This document shows, one piece after another, positions 36,644 to 47,549 of a DNA stretch of 64,000 nt (the first letter of the stretch is position 1; each line of letters opens with the position of its first letter). The translations under genes were made by a program, and so were the position numbers. Source of the DNA: Mycobacterium sp. 1164966.3 (GTDB taxonomy: Bacteria > Actinomycetota > Actinomycetes > Mycobacteriales > Mycobacteriaceae); assembly GCF_001665395.1 (NCBI RefSeq), contig NZ_LZSG01000034.1, positions 1 to 64,000 on the forward strand, in the 5' to 3' direction. The notes beneath the pieces were generated by a model. The model did no database searches. It saw nothing but the letters and a program-made list of their open reading frames with translations, and was not told the origin of the DNA.

Positions 36644-38341
36644 GTGTCTGGACGGCGGCGTGATCACCCGGGCCCCGAGGCCCCCTACCCGGGCCGCCGG
36701 CCCCGCACCGGACCGGTCAACGAACACCCCGGCATGGCCAACTACCCGGCCGACCCCACCAACGAAGCCGATTATCGCCGCACGCGCCGTCCCCCGCCGA
36801 TGCCCAGCGCCAATCGCTACCTCCCGCCGCTCGGCGAGAACCCACCGCAGTCCGGCCGAAGCGGGCCACCGCCGCCACGCGGTCCCGCGTCCGGCGAGCG
36901 CATCACCGTCACCCGGGCCGCGGCCATGCGCAGCCGCGAAATGGGTTCGCGCATGTACTGGATGGTCCAGCGCGCCGCCACCGCCGACGGCGCCGACAAG
37001 TCCGGACTCACCGCGCTGACCTGGCCGGTGGTGGCGAATTTCGCCACCGACGCGGCGATGGCGGTGGCACTGGCCAATACGTTGTTCTTCGCCGCCGCCA
37101 GTGCCGAGAGCAAGTCCAAAGTGGCGCTGTATCTACTGATCACCATCGCGCCGTTTGCGGTCGTCGCGCCGCTGATCGGTCCGGCGTTGGACAAGTTGCA
37201 GCACGGCCGCCGGGTCGCGCTGGCGGCGTCGTTCGCGCTTCGCACCCTGCTGGCGTTGGTGCTGATCATGAACTACGACGGCCCTCACAGCAGCTATCCG
37301 TCGTGGGTGCTGTACCCGTGCGCGCTGGCCATGATGGTGTTCTCGAAATCGTTTTCGGTCCTGCGCAGCGCGGTGACGCCCAGGGTGATGCCACCAACCA
37401 TCGACCTGGTCCGGGTCAACTCTCGGCTGACCATGTTCGGCCTGCTCGGCGGGACCATCGCCGGCGGCACCGTGGCGGCCGGCATCGAGTTCGCCTGCGT
37501 TCACCTGTTCAAGCTGCCGGGTGCCCTATTCGTGGTCGTCGCGGTTACGCTGGCCGGCGCGTTTCTCTCGATGCGGATACCACGCTGGGTCGAGGTGACC
37601 GCAGGTGAGGTGCCGGCCACGTTGAGCTACCACCGGGATAGCCCGCACCCGCAAAGTCCGCCGCAGCAAATCAAGAACATGGTCGGATCGCTGCGACAAC
37701 CGCTGGGCCGCAACATCATTACCTCGCTATGGGGTAACTGCACCATCAAGGTGATGGTGGGTTTCCTGTTCCTGTATCCGGCGTTTGTCGCCAAGGCGCA
37801 GCATGCCACCGGCTGGGCCCAGCTTGAACTCCTGGGCATGATCGGCGCGGCAGCCGCGATCGGCAATTTCGTCGGGAACTTCATCAGCGCTCGCCTCAAA
37901 TTGGGCAGGCCGGCTGTGATGGTCGTGCGCTGCGCGATCGCGGTGACCATCATGGCGCTGGCAGCCGCGGTGGCCGGCGACCGAGTGGTGGCGGCTATCG
38001 CCACGCTGATTACATCGGGTGCCAGCGCCATTGCCAAGGCCTCGCTGGATGCGTCGCTACAGCATGATCTGCCGGAGGAATCGCGAGCATCGGCCTTCGG
38101 TCGCTCGGAGTCGATGCTGCAGCTGGCCTGGGTGCTCGGCGGCACTGTCGGCGTCTTGGTGTACACCGAATTGACGGTCGGGTTCACCGCAATCAGCGCC
38201 CTACTGATTTTCGGCCTGGCACAGACCATCGTCAGCTTCCGTGGCGAGTCGTTGATTCCGGGCTTGGGAGGTAACCGGCCGGTGATGGTGGAGCAGGAGC
38301 TCACCCGGCCCGGCGTCGCACAGTCTGGAGTGCCCAGGTGA
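36644..38341 (+). CDS. MFS-type transporter (Rv0876c-like)
   Basis: A 565-residue membrane protein. A ~90-residue Pro/Arg-rich cytoplasmic N-terminus (RPPPMPSANRYLPPLG) precedes about 12 hydrophobic helices in an MFS-like arrangement, and the mid-loop SYHRDSPHPQSPPQQIKNM separates the halves. It matches Rv0876c, a conserved mycobacterial membrane protein. Start GTG 36644; ATG starts further in would cut the conserved N-terminus. The end overlaps the DUF2771 gene start by 4 bases, so the two form an operon. The substrate is unknown. Confidence 0.85.
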   Translation: MSGRRRDHPGPEAPYPGRRPRTGPVNEHPGMANYPADPTNEADYRRTRRPPPMPSANRYLPPLGENPPQSGRSGPPPPRGPASGERITVTRAAAMRSREMGSRMYWMVQRAATADGADKSGLTALTWPVVANFATDAAMAVALANTLFFAAASAESKSKVALYLLITIAPFAVVAPLIGPALDKLQHGRRVALAASFALRTLLALVLIMNYDGPHSSYPSWVLYPCALAMMVFSKSFSVLRSAVTPRVMPPTIDLVRVNSRLTMFGLLGGTIAGGTVAAGIEFACVHLFKLPGALFVVVAVTLAGAFLSMRIPRWVEVTAGEVPATLSYHRDSPHPQSPPQQIKNMVGSLRQPLGRNIITSLWGNCTIKVMVGFLFLYPAFVAKAQHATGWAQLELLGMIGAAAAIGNFVGNFISARLKLGRPAVMVVRCAIAVTIMALAAAVAGDRVVAAIATLITSGASAIAKASLDASLQHDLPEESRASAFGRSESMLQLAWVLGGTVGVLVYTELTVGFTAISALLIFGLAQTIVSFRGESLIPGLGGNRPVMVEQELTRPGVAQSGVPR

Positions 38342-38829
38342 AACGCCCTGTGGCCGTGCTGCTGGCCGTCGCGGTGGTGGTGCTTGCCGCGGGGGCCGGG
38401 GTCGGCGCGTGGTTGTTGGCGCGCAAGCCAGGTCCGCATCGACCCGAGATCAGCGTGTATTCGCGCGGCCACCTGACCCGGGTGGGACCTTACATGTACT
38501 GCAATGTGCTCGACCTCAACGACTGCCAGAACCCGGAGACCATCGGCGAATTGCGGGTCAGCGCACGCTATCCGGTGCAGCTCTCGGTGCCGGAAGCAAT
38601 TTCGCGCGGGCCTTGGCAGCTACTGCGGGAGTACGAGGATCCCAACGATCGCACCAGCATTCTCTTCCTGCCGGGTACCAAACTGGCGGTCACCATTCCC
38701 ACCGTCGACCCGCAGCGAGGGCGCCTCAAAGGCATTGTCGTGCAGTTACTGACGGTGGCGGTCGACCGCTCGACCGGTGAACAGGTCTATCCGCCACACG
38801 CGGAATGGTCTGTGCGACTGGTCGATTGA
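38338..38829 (+). CDS. DUF2771 exported protein (Rv0875c-like)
   Basis: A 163-residue protein with an N-terminal signal or anchor helix (VAVLLAVAVVVLAAGAGVGAWLLA) and an extracytoplasmic domain containing YMYCNVLDLNDCQNPET with two Cys, probably a disulfide, and WQLLREYEDPNDRTSILFLPG. DUF2771 family, corresponding to Rv0875c. GTG 38338 overlaps the MFS stop. Co-expression with the transporter suggests an envelope role, not further defined. Confidence 0.85.
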   Translation: MKRPVAVLLAVAVVVLAAGAGVGAWLLARKPGPHRPEISVYSRGHLTRVGPYMYCNVLDLNDCQNPETIGELRVSARYPVQLSVPEAISRGPWQLLREYEDPNDRTSILFLPGTKLAVTIPTVDPQRGRLKGIVVQLLTVAVDRSTGEQVYPPHAEWSVRLVD

Positions 38830-38835
38830 GGCTGC

Positions 38836-38930
38836 ACAGCTTTGGGCGTGAATCGTTGGCTTTGCGGGTGAAGCTTGGGCGGCCCGATCGCCCGACTTCC
38901 CGCCCTATGTACACCCCCAAAACGCAACGC
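38836..38930. repeat. Short copy of the GTGAATCNTKGGCTTT repeat
   Basis: GCGTGAATCGTTGGCTTTGCGG is followed by GTGAAGCTTGGGCGGC, located in the 117-bp convergent gap between DUF2771 and the GST-like gene. It is related to the units at 27.5 and 51.6 kb. It also includes GGGCGGCCCGATCGCCC, a local dyad that may help termination. Confidence 0.5.
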
Positions 38931-38946
38931 CCGGGCCGTCGCGCAG

Positions 38947-39951
38947 CTATGCTCCGTGACCGGCGGGCACCCGTTCGCCCTCGACCGTCGGCCCTGGAGG
39001 CGTGCCATCCCCGAAAGGCCTGCCGCCCAATGCTTCCCGGCCGTGCGGGGATAGCCACCCGGACAGGTCGGGGCCCTTCGGCACAATCCGGGTGGGGTTG
39101 ATGTCGGCGTGCACGATGTAGTAGTGCTGCTTGATCTGGACGAAATCGGTGGTATCGCCAAAACCCGGTGTCTGGAACAGGTCTCGGGCATAGGCCCACA
39201 GCACCGGCATCTCGGACAGCTTGGTTCTATTGCATTTGAAGTGCCCGTGATAGACCGGGTCGAAGCGGGCCAGTGTGGTGAACAGGCGCACGTCGGCCTC
39301 GGTGATGGTGTCTCCCACCAGGTAGCGTTGCCCGGACAGCCGATCACTCACCCAGTCCAGCGCGGTGAACAGCCGGTCGTAGGCTGCTTCATACGCTTCC
39401 TGCGAGCCGGCGAATCCACAGCGGTACACGCCGTTGTTGATCTCGGTGTAAATCCTCTTGCTCACCTCGTCGATCTCGGCCCGCAACTCCTGCGGGTACA
39501 ACTGCGGCGCCCCCTCGCGGTGGTAGGCGGCCCATTCGGTGGAAAAGTCGAGGGTGATCTGGGCGAAGTCGTTGGTGACCACAGCTCCGGTAGGAATGTC
39601 GACGATCGCCGGGACCGTAATGCCTTTGGGATAATCCGGAAAGCGCTTGAAGTAGGCGTCTTGCAGCCGCGGGATCTTGAGCACCGGATCCACACCGCCG
39701 GGGTCGAGGTCGAAAGTCCAACTGCGCTCGTCGTGAGTAGGCCCGCAGAAGCCGATGGAGATAACGCTTTCCAGGCCCAGCAGCCGTCTGACAATGATCG
39801 TCCGGTTCGCCCACGGACACGCGCGCGCAACGACGAGCCGGTACCGGCCGGGCCCTACCGGATATCCGTCGCGTCCGTCGGCGGTAATGCGGGTGGTGAT
39901 GTAGTTGGTGTCGCGGGTGAATTCACCTTTCCCGGCAATGTAAGTGGCCAT
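38947..39951 (-). CDS. Xi-class GST / (thiolyl-)hydroquinone reductase
   Basis: A 334-residue protein of the glutathionyl-hydroquinone reductase (EcfG/YqjG/PcpF) family. The catalytic Cys lies in VVARACPWANRTII, with GYPVGPGRYRLV before and VPAIVDIPTGAVVTNDFAQI after; the C-terminal helical domain contains YRCGFAGSQEAYEAAYDRLF and TEADVRLFTTLARFDPVYHGHFKCN. Family members reduce S-glutathionyl-hydroquinones, but mycobacteria use mycothiol, so the thiol partner is probably different. ATG 39951 is chosen over 39960. It lies between DUF2771 and fadE10; I do not recall it there in M. tuberculosis. Confidence 0.88.
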   Translation of the reverse strand: MATYIAGKGEFTRDTNYITTRITADGRDGYPVGPGRYRLVVARACPWANRTIIVRRLLGLESVISIGFCGPTHDERSWTFDLDPGGVDPVLKIPRLQDAYFKRFPDYPKGITVPAIVDIPTGAVVTNDFAQITLDFSTEWAAYHREGAPQLYPQELRAEIDEVSKRIYTEINNGVYRCGFAGSQEAYEAAYDRLFTALDWVSDRLSGQRYLVGDTITEADVRLFTTLARFDPVYHGHFKCNRTKLSEMPVLWAYARDLFQTPGFGDTTDFVQIKQHYYIVHADINPTRIVPKGPDLSGWLSPHGREALGGRPFGDGTPPGPTVEGERVPAGHGA

Positions 39952-39991
39952 GACCACCATCCTGCCCCACGTCGCGCATCACTACCGCGGG

Positions 39992-41941
39992 TTAGAAGGT
40001 GGCGTCCGTCGGCGACACCGTCAGAAAGCGCCGAGCCACGTTGGCTTCGGTAGAGGGACCCGGTTCCCAGTTCGCGATCCAGGGGCCGGTGCCGGCCGAC
40101 TGGTCGATGATGCCCTCCTCGAGCCAGGTGTATCGGTCCTCCAGCACCGCGTCGGTGAGCCGAACGTCGCTGCCGTCGGTGTTGGCCCACAAGGCATGGA
40201 ACAACGCCTCGACCCGAAGTGTCGCTTGCTCACAAAACGTCTGGGCCAGTTCGTAGGCCTGTTGCCCGGCGGCCGGGTCCGCTGCCCGCGTAGCCTCGGC
40301 CCGCACGCACGCCGCCGACATGGCGAACAGCTCGGCCCCGATGTCGACTATGCGTCCGAGGAATCCCTGCTTCTCCTCAAGCTTGGCCTGCCAGCGCGCC
40401 ATGCCATAGAAGGTGTTGCGGGCCAGCTTGCGTGACGACCGCTCAACGAATCGCAGGTGCGACGCCAAGGGCCCGAACTCACTGAATGCCCTGGGGCGTT
40501 GGCCTTCACCAAAGACCAACTGCGGCAACCACTTTGCATAGAATCCGCTAGCCCCCACCGCTGCGGAAGCCTTCTTCCGCAGGTCGGCTTTCGGGTTCGC
40601 CAGATCACCGGCGGCGCTCAGGTGCGCATCGACGGCCTCTCGCGCGATGAGTAGGCGCATGATCTCGCTTGAGCCTTCGAAGATCCGGTTGATCCGCAGG
40701 TCCCGCACCACCTGCTCCACCGGTACCGCACGTTCCCCGCGCGCCGCGAGGGATTCGGCGGTCTCGTAGCCGCGCCCGCCGCGGATCTGCATGAGCTCGT
40801 CGCCGATCAGACCGGCCATCTCGCTGGACCACAATTTGGCCAACGCGGCTTCGATCCGGATGTCGTTGCGGCCCTCGTCGGCCATTTGACCGGACAGTTC
40901 GAGCACCGCGTCGAGCGCATAGTTGGTGGCAGCGATAAACGAAATCTTCTTGGCAACCGCTTCGTGCTTGCCGAGAGGCTTGCCCCACTGCACCCGTTCC
41001 TGAGACCACTCCCGCGCAATCTTCAGCGTCCATTTGGTAACCCCCGCCACGACCGCGGGTATCGACAGCCGCCCGGCGTTCAGTGTGGTCAGCGCGATCT
41101 TCAGACCATCGCCCTCCCGGCCGATCAGGTTCTCGCGAGGGACCCGCACGCGGTGCAGCCTGGTGACGCCGTTTTCGATGCCGCGCAGTCCCATGAACTT
41201 GTTGCGGCGCTCTACCGTGATCCCGGGCGAATCTGCTTCGACCACAAACGCGCTGATGCCGCCGCGATGTCCCTCACTACGCGGCACCCGAGCCATGATC
41301 ACCAGCAGGTCGGCGACAACGCCATTGGTGGTCCACAGCTTCACACCCTCGAGTTCGTAGGCCTGCCCGTCCTCGATGGGTGTCGCCGTCGAAGCCAGGC
41401 GCGCCGGGTCGGAACCGACGTCGGGTTCGGTGAGGAGAAACGCAGAGATGGCGCCGGCAGCACAGCGCGGCAGGAACCTCCGTTTCTGCTCTTCGGTTCC
41501 GGCCAGCTTGAGCGGTTCGGGTACGCCGATCGACTGATGAGCCGACAGCAGTCCGGCGAGACTGGGATTAATGGACGCCACCATCGCCAGCGCGCGGTTG
41601 TAGGCAACCTGCGACATTGCCAGACCGCCGTACTCCGACGGGATCTTCATGCCGAAGCAGCCCAAATCGGCCAAACCCTTCACGTACTCGTCGGGAATTT
41701 GAGCGTCGCGCTCGATGACCGCGCCGTCCAGCGTGTTGAGGAATTCTCGTAGCTTCTGCAGAAACTCGCGGGTCCGGGCCTCCTCCTCGTCAGACGGGCC
41801 CGGGAATGGATGTATGAGATCCAGCGGAAAGCGGCCGAGGAACAGCTCTTTGGCGAAAGATGGTTTATCCCAACCACTTTCGCGAGATTCCTCGGCGAGC
41901 GCCCGGGCTTGCTCCGCGGTGACCTGTGCTTGCTGCGCCAT
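39992..41941 (-). CDS. fadE10: Acyl-CoA dehydrogenase FadE10
   Basis: A 649-residue acyl-CoA dehydrogenase, longer than the ~380-residue norm because of an N-terminal helix and a C-terminal ~200-residue extension. FAD and substrate contacts: AYNRALAMVASINPSLAGLLSAHQSIG, AFLLTEPDVGSDPARL, LWTTNGVVADLLVIMARV, and a late QIRGGRGYETA with INRIFEGSSEIMR. It oxidises acyl-CoA to the enoyl-CoA in beta-oxidation; chain length is unknown. ATG 41941 has GGAGGCG upstream. It corresponds to Rv0873. Confidence 0.95.
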   Translation of the reverse strand: MAQQAQVTAEQARALAEESRESGWDKPSFAKELFLGRFPLDLIHPFPGPSDEEEARTREFLQKLREFLNTLDGAVIERDAQIPDEYVKGLADLGCFGMKIPSEYGGLAMSQVAYNRALAMVASINPSLAGLLSAHQSIGVPEPLKLAGTEEQKRRFLPRCAAGAISAFLLTEPDVGSDPARLASTATPIEDGQAYELEGVKLWTTNGVVADLLVIMARVPRSEGHRGGISAFVVEADSPGITVERRNKFMGLRGIENGVTRLHRVRVPRENLIGREGDGLKIALTTLNAGRLSIPAVVAGVTKWTLKIAREWSQERVQWGKPLGKHEAVAKKISFIAATNYALDAVLELSGQMADEGRNDIRIEAALAKLWSSEMAGLIGDELMQIRGGRGYETAESLAARGERAVPVEQVVRDLRINRIFEGSSEIMRLLIAREAVDAHLSAAGDLANPKADLRKKASAAVGASGFYAKWLPQLVFGEGQRPRAFSEFGPLASHLRFVERSSRKLARNTFYGMARWQAKLEEKQGFLGRIVDIGAELFAMSAACVRAEATRAADPAAGQQAYELAQTFCEQATLRVEALFHALWANTDGSDVRLTDAVLEDRYTWLEEGIIDQSAGTGPWIANWEPGPSTEANVARRFLTVSPTDATF

Positions 41942-42068
41942 CGACGCCTCCTCGCTGACGAATCACATTTAGGGCATGAGTACCCCGTGTCTGCCCGAAT
42001 GTTACGCGCCAGTAGCTTTGCAGCGCACTCGTCTCTTGGGCGCGCCGAACAAAGCGGTCTAACCCCGA

Positions 42069-43041
<973 letters not shown>

Positions 43042-43045
<4 letters not shown>

Positions 43046-44124
43046 CGCTGACCGCCTTGGGGGTCCCGACGGTGCGCCGCGGGTCGGACCAGCACGGCAC
43101 CGGACGTGAGATGCCCACCGCGGGGCCTTTGCTGGACACATTCGGCAGGGTCGCCACCGACCTGAGAGTGTCGCTCACCGACCGCTGCAACCTGCGTTGC
43201 AGTTACTGCATGCCGGCCGAAGGCCTGGACTGGTTGCCCCGTGAGCAGCTGCTGCGGCCCGATGAGCTGGCCCGGCTGATGAAAATCGCCGTCACCCGGC
43301 TCGGTGTCACCAGCGTGCGGTTCACCGGCGGCGAGCCGCTGTTGGCCCGGCACCTGGAGGAAGTAGTGGCTGCGGCGGCCAGTCTGCGGCCACGCCCGGA
43401 GATCTCGCTGACCACCAACGGCGTCGGGTTGGCGGAGCGAGCCGCCGCTCTCGTTGCGGCGGGCCTCGACCGGGTCAACGTGTCACTGGACAGCGTGAAC
43501 CGCGACCATTTCACCGCCATCACGCGCCGGGATCGGCTCGCCGATGTACTGGACGGGCTGGCGGCCGCCGGCGCCGCCGGCCTGACGCCGGTCAAGGTGA
43601 ACGCCGTCCTCGATCCCCACACCGGCCGCGAGGATGTCGTCGAGCTGCTGCGGTTCTGCCTGAACCACGGTTACCAGTTGCGCGTCATCGAGCAGATGCC
43701 GCTGGACGCCGGACATCAGTGGCGCCGCGGCGCCGCGCTGAGCGCCGACGACGTGTTGGCGGCGCTGCGGCCGCACTTTCGGCTGCGTCCGGACCCTGCG
43801 CCGCGTGGGTCGGCTCCGGCCGAACTCTGGCTCGTCGACTCGGGCCCGGGCACGGCGGCTGGGAAGTTCGGTGTCATCGCCTCGGTGTCGCACGCGTTCT
43901 GCTCCACGTGTGACCGCACCCGGCTGACGGCAGACGGGCAAATCCGCAGCTGCCTGTTCTCCGCCGAGGAGACCGACCTACGGGGTCTGCTGCGCAGCGG
44001 CGCGGACGATGACGCGATCGAGGCGGCGTGGCGCGCGGCGATGTGGGCCAAGCCGGCCGGCCACGGCATCAACGACCCCGACTTCATCCAGCCGAAACGC
44101 CCGATGAGCGCAATCGGGGGCTAG
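43042..44124 (+). CDS. moaA2: GTP 3',8-cyclase MoaA2
   Basis: A 360-residue radical-SAM enzyme for the first step of molybdopterin synthesis. The N-terminal [4Fe-4S] cluster is CNLRCSYC (Cys49, 53, 56), the SAM GGE motif is FTGGEPLLARHLEEVV, the C-terminal cluster is in FCSTCDRTRLTADGQIRSC, and the essential C-terminal GG is present (MSAIGG). The start at ATG 43042 overlaps the YccF gene and gives the MoaA2 (Rv0869c) length; longer frames upstream are antisense to cspB's neighbour. It is followed by moaD2. Confidence 0.96.
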
Positions 44125-44130
44125 CCGACA

Positions 44131-44400
44131 ATGGGTCACGCCCCAGAACAAATACAGGTGACAGTCCGCTTCTTTGCGGCCGCGCAGGCTGCCGTCGGTT
44201 CCGAGTCGGAGACGGTCCGGCTCGGGCCGGGCGCCACGATCGCCGAGCTGGTCGACGGCCTGGCCGCGCGCAACGCTCAACTGGCGACGGTGCTGCGCCG
44301 ATGCTCATACCTGTGCGACGGCATCGCCGTCCGCGACGACACCACAGCGTTGCGATCCGGCGACACGATTGACGTACTCCCGCCCTTCGCCGGCGGATAA
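44131..44400 (+). CDS. moaD2: Molybdopterin synthase small subunit MoaD2
   Basis: An 89-residue ubiquitin-fold sulfur carrier: VTVRFFAAAQAAVGSESETVRL at the start and the obligatory C-terminal Gly-Gly (VLPPFAGG) for thiocarboxylate formation. It starts 6 bases after moaA2. It partners with MoaE2, encoded beyond rpfA on the opposite strand. It matches Rv0868c. The CRP-like site for rpfA begins 3 bases after its stop. Confidence 0.94.
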   Translation: MGHAPEQIQVTVRFFAAAQAAVGSESETVRLGPGATIAELVDGLAARNAQLATVLRRCSYLCDGIAVRDDTTALRSGDTIDVLPPFAGG

Positions 44401-44403
44401 AAG

Positions 44404-44419
44404 TGTGAAATATCTCACG
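44404..44419 (+). promoter_or_regulatory. CRP-like site TGTGAAATATCTCACG upstream of rpfA
   Basis: It fits TGTGA-N6-TCACA with one mismatch at the last base. It lies 405 bases before the rpfA start and about 190 bases before the riboswitch, so it would be near the promoter of the long leader. CRP (Rv3676) control of rpfA is reported for M. tuberculosis. Confidence 0.78.
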
Positions 44420-44611
44420 TAACGGAACGATAACGGCGCGGACACGCTCCTATCTCGGGCACCAGTGACCTGCGCAAATCGGACGCGTTCCTGGCGATTT
44501 ATCAGATGTAATCGCGGAAAACGCCGGGTTTCGCAAAAAGTGACGGGACAAACAGAACCCGCTACCGTCTCCCGTGGCTCGCCAAGCTGACCCGTGGCGA
44601 TCCCCCTACCT

Positions 44612-45658
<1,047 letters not shown>

Positions 45659-45679
45659 CGCTCCGCGCTAAAACGCGGC

Positions 45680-45736
45680 CGAGCAGACGCAGAATCGCCT
45701 AGAAGAACTGATCTAGGGCGATTCTGCGTCTGCTCG
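45680..45736. terminator. Intergenic hairpin family, copy C, between rpfA and moaE2
   Basis: A near-perfect stem of about 24 bp, CGAGCAGACGCAGAATCGCC..TAGA with TCTAGGGCGATTCTGCGTCT, has one bulged base and an 8-nt loop. It sits centrally between the convergent rpfA and moaE2 genes. Its size and symmetry make it a likely bidirectional terminator. Confidence 0.8.
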
Positions 45737-45755
45737 CGCGGGAAAAGCAGCGCGA

Positions 45756-46184
45756 TCAGGCCGAGCCCACCCACTCTTCGGTCCCGTCGTCGAAGAACTG
45801 GTGTTTCCACACCGGTAGCCGTGCCTTGATCGTGTCCACCAGCTGAGCGCAGGTGGTGAACGCCGCCCGCCGATGGTCCGCGGCAACGGCAACCACCAGG
45901 GCCGCGTCGCCGACCTGCAGGACGCCGATCCGGTGGCTGGCCGCCACTGCACGCACCCCGCTGGACTGCTCGGCCACCTCGGTCACCGTTTCGGCCAGCA
46001 CCTGTGCGGCCGACGGATGCGCGGAATAGTCCAGCCTGGTCACCCCGCGTCCACCGTCATGGTCGCGGACCATTCCGTCGAAGCCGACGATGGCTCCGGC
46101 CGATTGATGGCTCACCAGGTCCTCGTGCTCGGCCAGTGAGATCGGCTGGTCGGTCAGGGCGGCACGCAGGACCAGCGGCGTCAT
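45756..46184 (-). CDS. moaE2: Molybdopterin synthase large subunit MoaE2
   Basis: A 142-residue MoaE that inserts sulfur from MoaD2 into cPMP. Signatures: [50 protein letters not shown], and the catalytic Lys region [26 protein letters not shown] 46184 overlaps the mog stop by 4 bases; longer upstream frames are antisense to mog. It corresponds to Rv0866. It is the last gene of moaC2-mog-moaE2. Confidence 0.94.
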   Translation of the reverse strand: MTPLVLRAALTDQPISLAEHEDLVSHQSAGAIVGFDGMVRDHDGGRGVTRLDYSAHPSAAQVLAETVTEVAEQSSGVRAVAASHRIGVLQVGDAALVVAVAADHRRAAFTTCAQLVDTIKARLPVWKHQFFDDGTEEWVGSA

Positions 46185-46663
46185 TGCTGGTGATCTCCGC
46201 CCGCGAGTTGATCCAGCGCGTGGTCCAACACGCCGTCGAGCACGCCCAGGCCGTCGCGGACCCCGCCTGACGAGCCGGGCAGATTGACGATCAAAGTCCG
46301 GCCGGCCACTCCGCACACCCCGCGCGAGAGCACCGACGTCGGCACTTTCGGCAGGCCGGCACGACGGATCGCATCAGCCAGGCCAGGGATCATGTAATCC
46401 AGTACCGCCACCGTCTGATCCGGGGTGCTGTCCGTGGGCGAAATTCCGGTGCCCCCGGAGGTGATGATCAGGTCAACGGCGGCGCCGAGTGCATCGTTCA
46501 GCGCCTCCCCGACCGGGTTGCCGTCCGCCACAACCTGCGGCTCGGTCGGTGAAAACCCATGCTGGCCAAGCCATTCCGCGATGATCGGCCCGCATTTGTC
46601 GGTGTATACACCTGCTGACGCGCGGGTCGAGGCAATGATGATCCGCGCGGTTCGCTCGCTCAT
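46181..46663 (-). CDS. mog: Molybdopterin adenylyltransferase-like Mog
   Basis: A 160-residue MoaB/Mog-fold protein that adenylylates molybdopterin. The substrate loop is [25 protein letters not shown], with [24 protein letters not shown] at the C-terminus. ATG 46663 overlaps moaC2 and the stop overlaps moaE2, so the three genes are translationally coupled. It matches Rv0865. Confidence 0.93.
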   Translation of the reverse strand: MSERTARIIIASTRASAGVYTDKCGPIIAEWLGQHGFSPTEPQVVADGNPVGEALNDALGAAVDLIITSGGTGISPTDSTPDQTVAVLDYMIPGLADAIRRAGLPKVPTSVLSRGVCGVAGRTLIVNLPGSSGGVRDGLGVLDGVLDHALDQLAGGDHQQ

Positions 46664-47196
46664 GACGGTGTCCAGGTTCCGCTGCGACCGCCTTCCTTGC
46701 GGAGCACCCGAACGTCGTCGATGCGTGCGGCCGGGTCAACCGCTTTGATCATGTCGTAAAGCGTCAGCGCCGCTACGCTGACCGCGGTCAGCGCCTCCAT
46801 CTCCACACCCGTGCGGTCGGTGCTGCGCACCGTCGCATTGATCTCGATGTCCGCCTCGCCCACGGTGAAGTCGACGTCGACGCCAGTGAGCGCCAGCTGG
46901 TGGCACAACGGGATCAGGTCGCTGGTGCGTTTGGCCGCCAGAATGCCCGCCACCCTCGCGGTAGCCAGCGCATCGCCCTTGGGTAGCCCGCCGGTGGAGA
47001 TCAGCGCCACCACGTGCGCCGTGGTGCGCAAGGCGCCCGCAGCGATCGCGGTGCGCCTGGTTGCCCCCTTCTCGGTGACATCGACCATGTGCGCCGCCCC
47101 CCGCTCATCCAGGTGCGAGAGCGCTTCGAAGTGGGATTCGCCTGAGCCGTGGGCCCCCGAGACCCCCGACGGGCCAACCTCCCCGGCCCGAGCCAT
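46660..47196 (-). CDS. moaC2: Cyclic pyranopterin monophosphate synthase MoaC2
   Basis: A 178-residue MoaC that completes cPMP formation after Moa[27 protein letters not shown] leads, [21 protein letters not shown] holds the conserved His, and [25 protein letters not shown] and a Lys/GGRSG end ([11 protein letters not shown]) complete the active site. It is slightly longer than MoaC2 (167) at the N-terminus, so an internal start is possible. First gene of the operon; it matches Rv0864. Confidence 0.93.
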   Translation of the reverse strand: MARAGEVGPSGVSGAHGSGESHFEALSHLDERGAAHMVDVTEKGATRRTAIAAGALRTTAHVVALISTGGLPKGDALATARVAGILAAKRTSDLIPLCHQLALTGVDVDFTVGEADIEINATVRSTDRTGVEMEALTAVSVAALTLYDMIKAVDPAARIDDVRVLRKEGGRSGTWTPS

Positions 47197-47205
47197 CCCG
47201 ACGAC

Positions 47206-47415
47206 CTACCGGTTGACGACGGTTACCGGATGAAGATAGGGCAGGTCGTCGGAGGGCAACGGAAACGCCAGCTCGCCAAACGGTGATAACGCACCGGTCC
47301 GATCCGTCGCCAATTCGCTTACCGCGTGGTCGTCGGGATCCGTCGTCGGCCAGCCGTTGTCGACGTACCTGGTTTTCCGCCCCTTGCCATCAGCAGTGTC
47401 AGCCACGAGGTCCAT
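47206..47415 (-). CDS. Small conserved protein (Rv0863-like)
   Basis: A 69-residue soluble protein, [28 protein letters not shown]..., with no known domain. It lies 9 bases upstream of moaC2 on the same strand, so it is probably co-transcribed. It corresponds by position to Rv0863 (93 residues there), hence either a shorter start or a trimmed copy. Function is unknown. Confidence 0.65.
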   Translation of the reverse strand: MDLVADTADGKGRKTRYVDNGWPTTDPDDHAVSELATDRTGALSPFGELAFPLPSDDLPYLHPVTVVNR

Positions 47416-47549
47416 TCTGACAGGTCACTTGCGGGCACAGTGCGAGAAGGCCGATTCCAGACCGCTCTGGCCGTAATCCGCGCCGGTGATCGCGGGCCGT
47501 CCCCACGGCCGACTTTTCAGGTTCCAAGACTCAATTACGCTGGTCGGCG

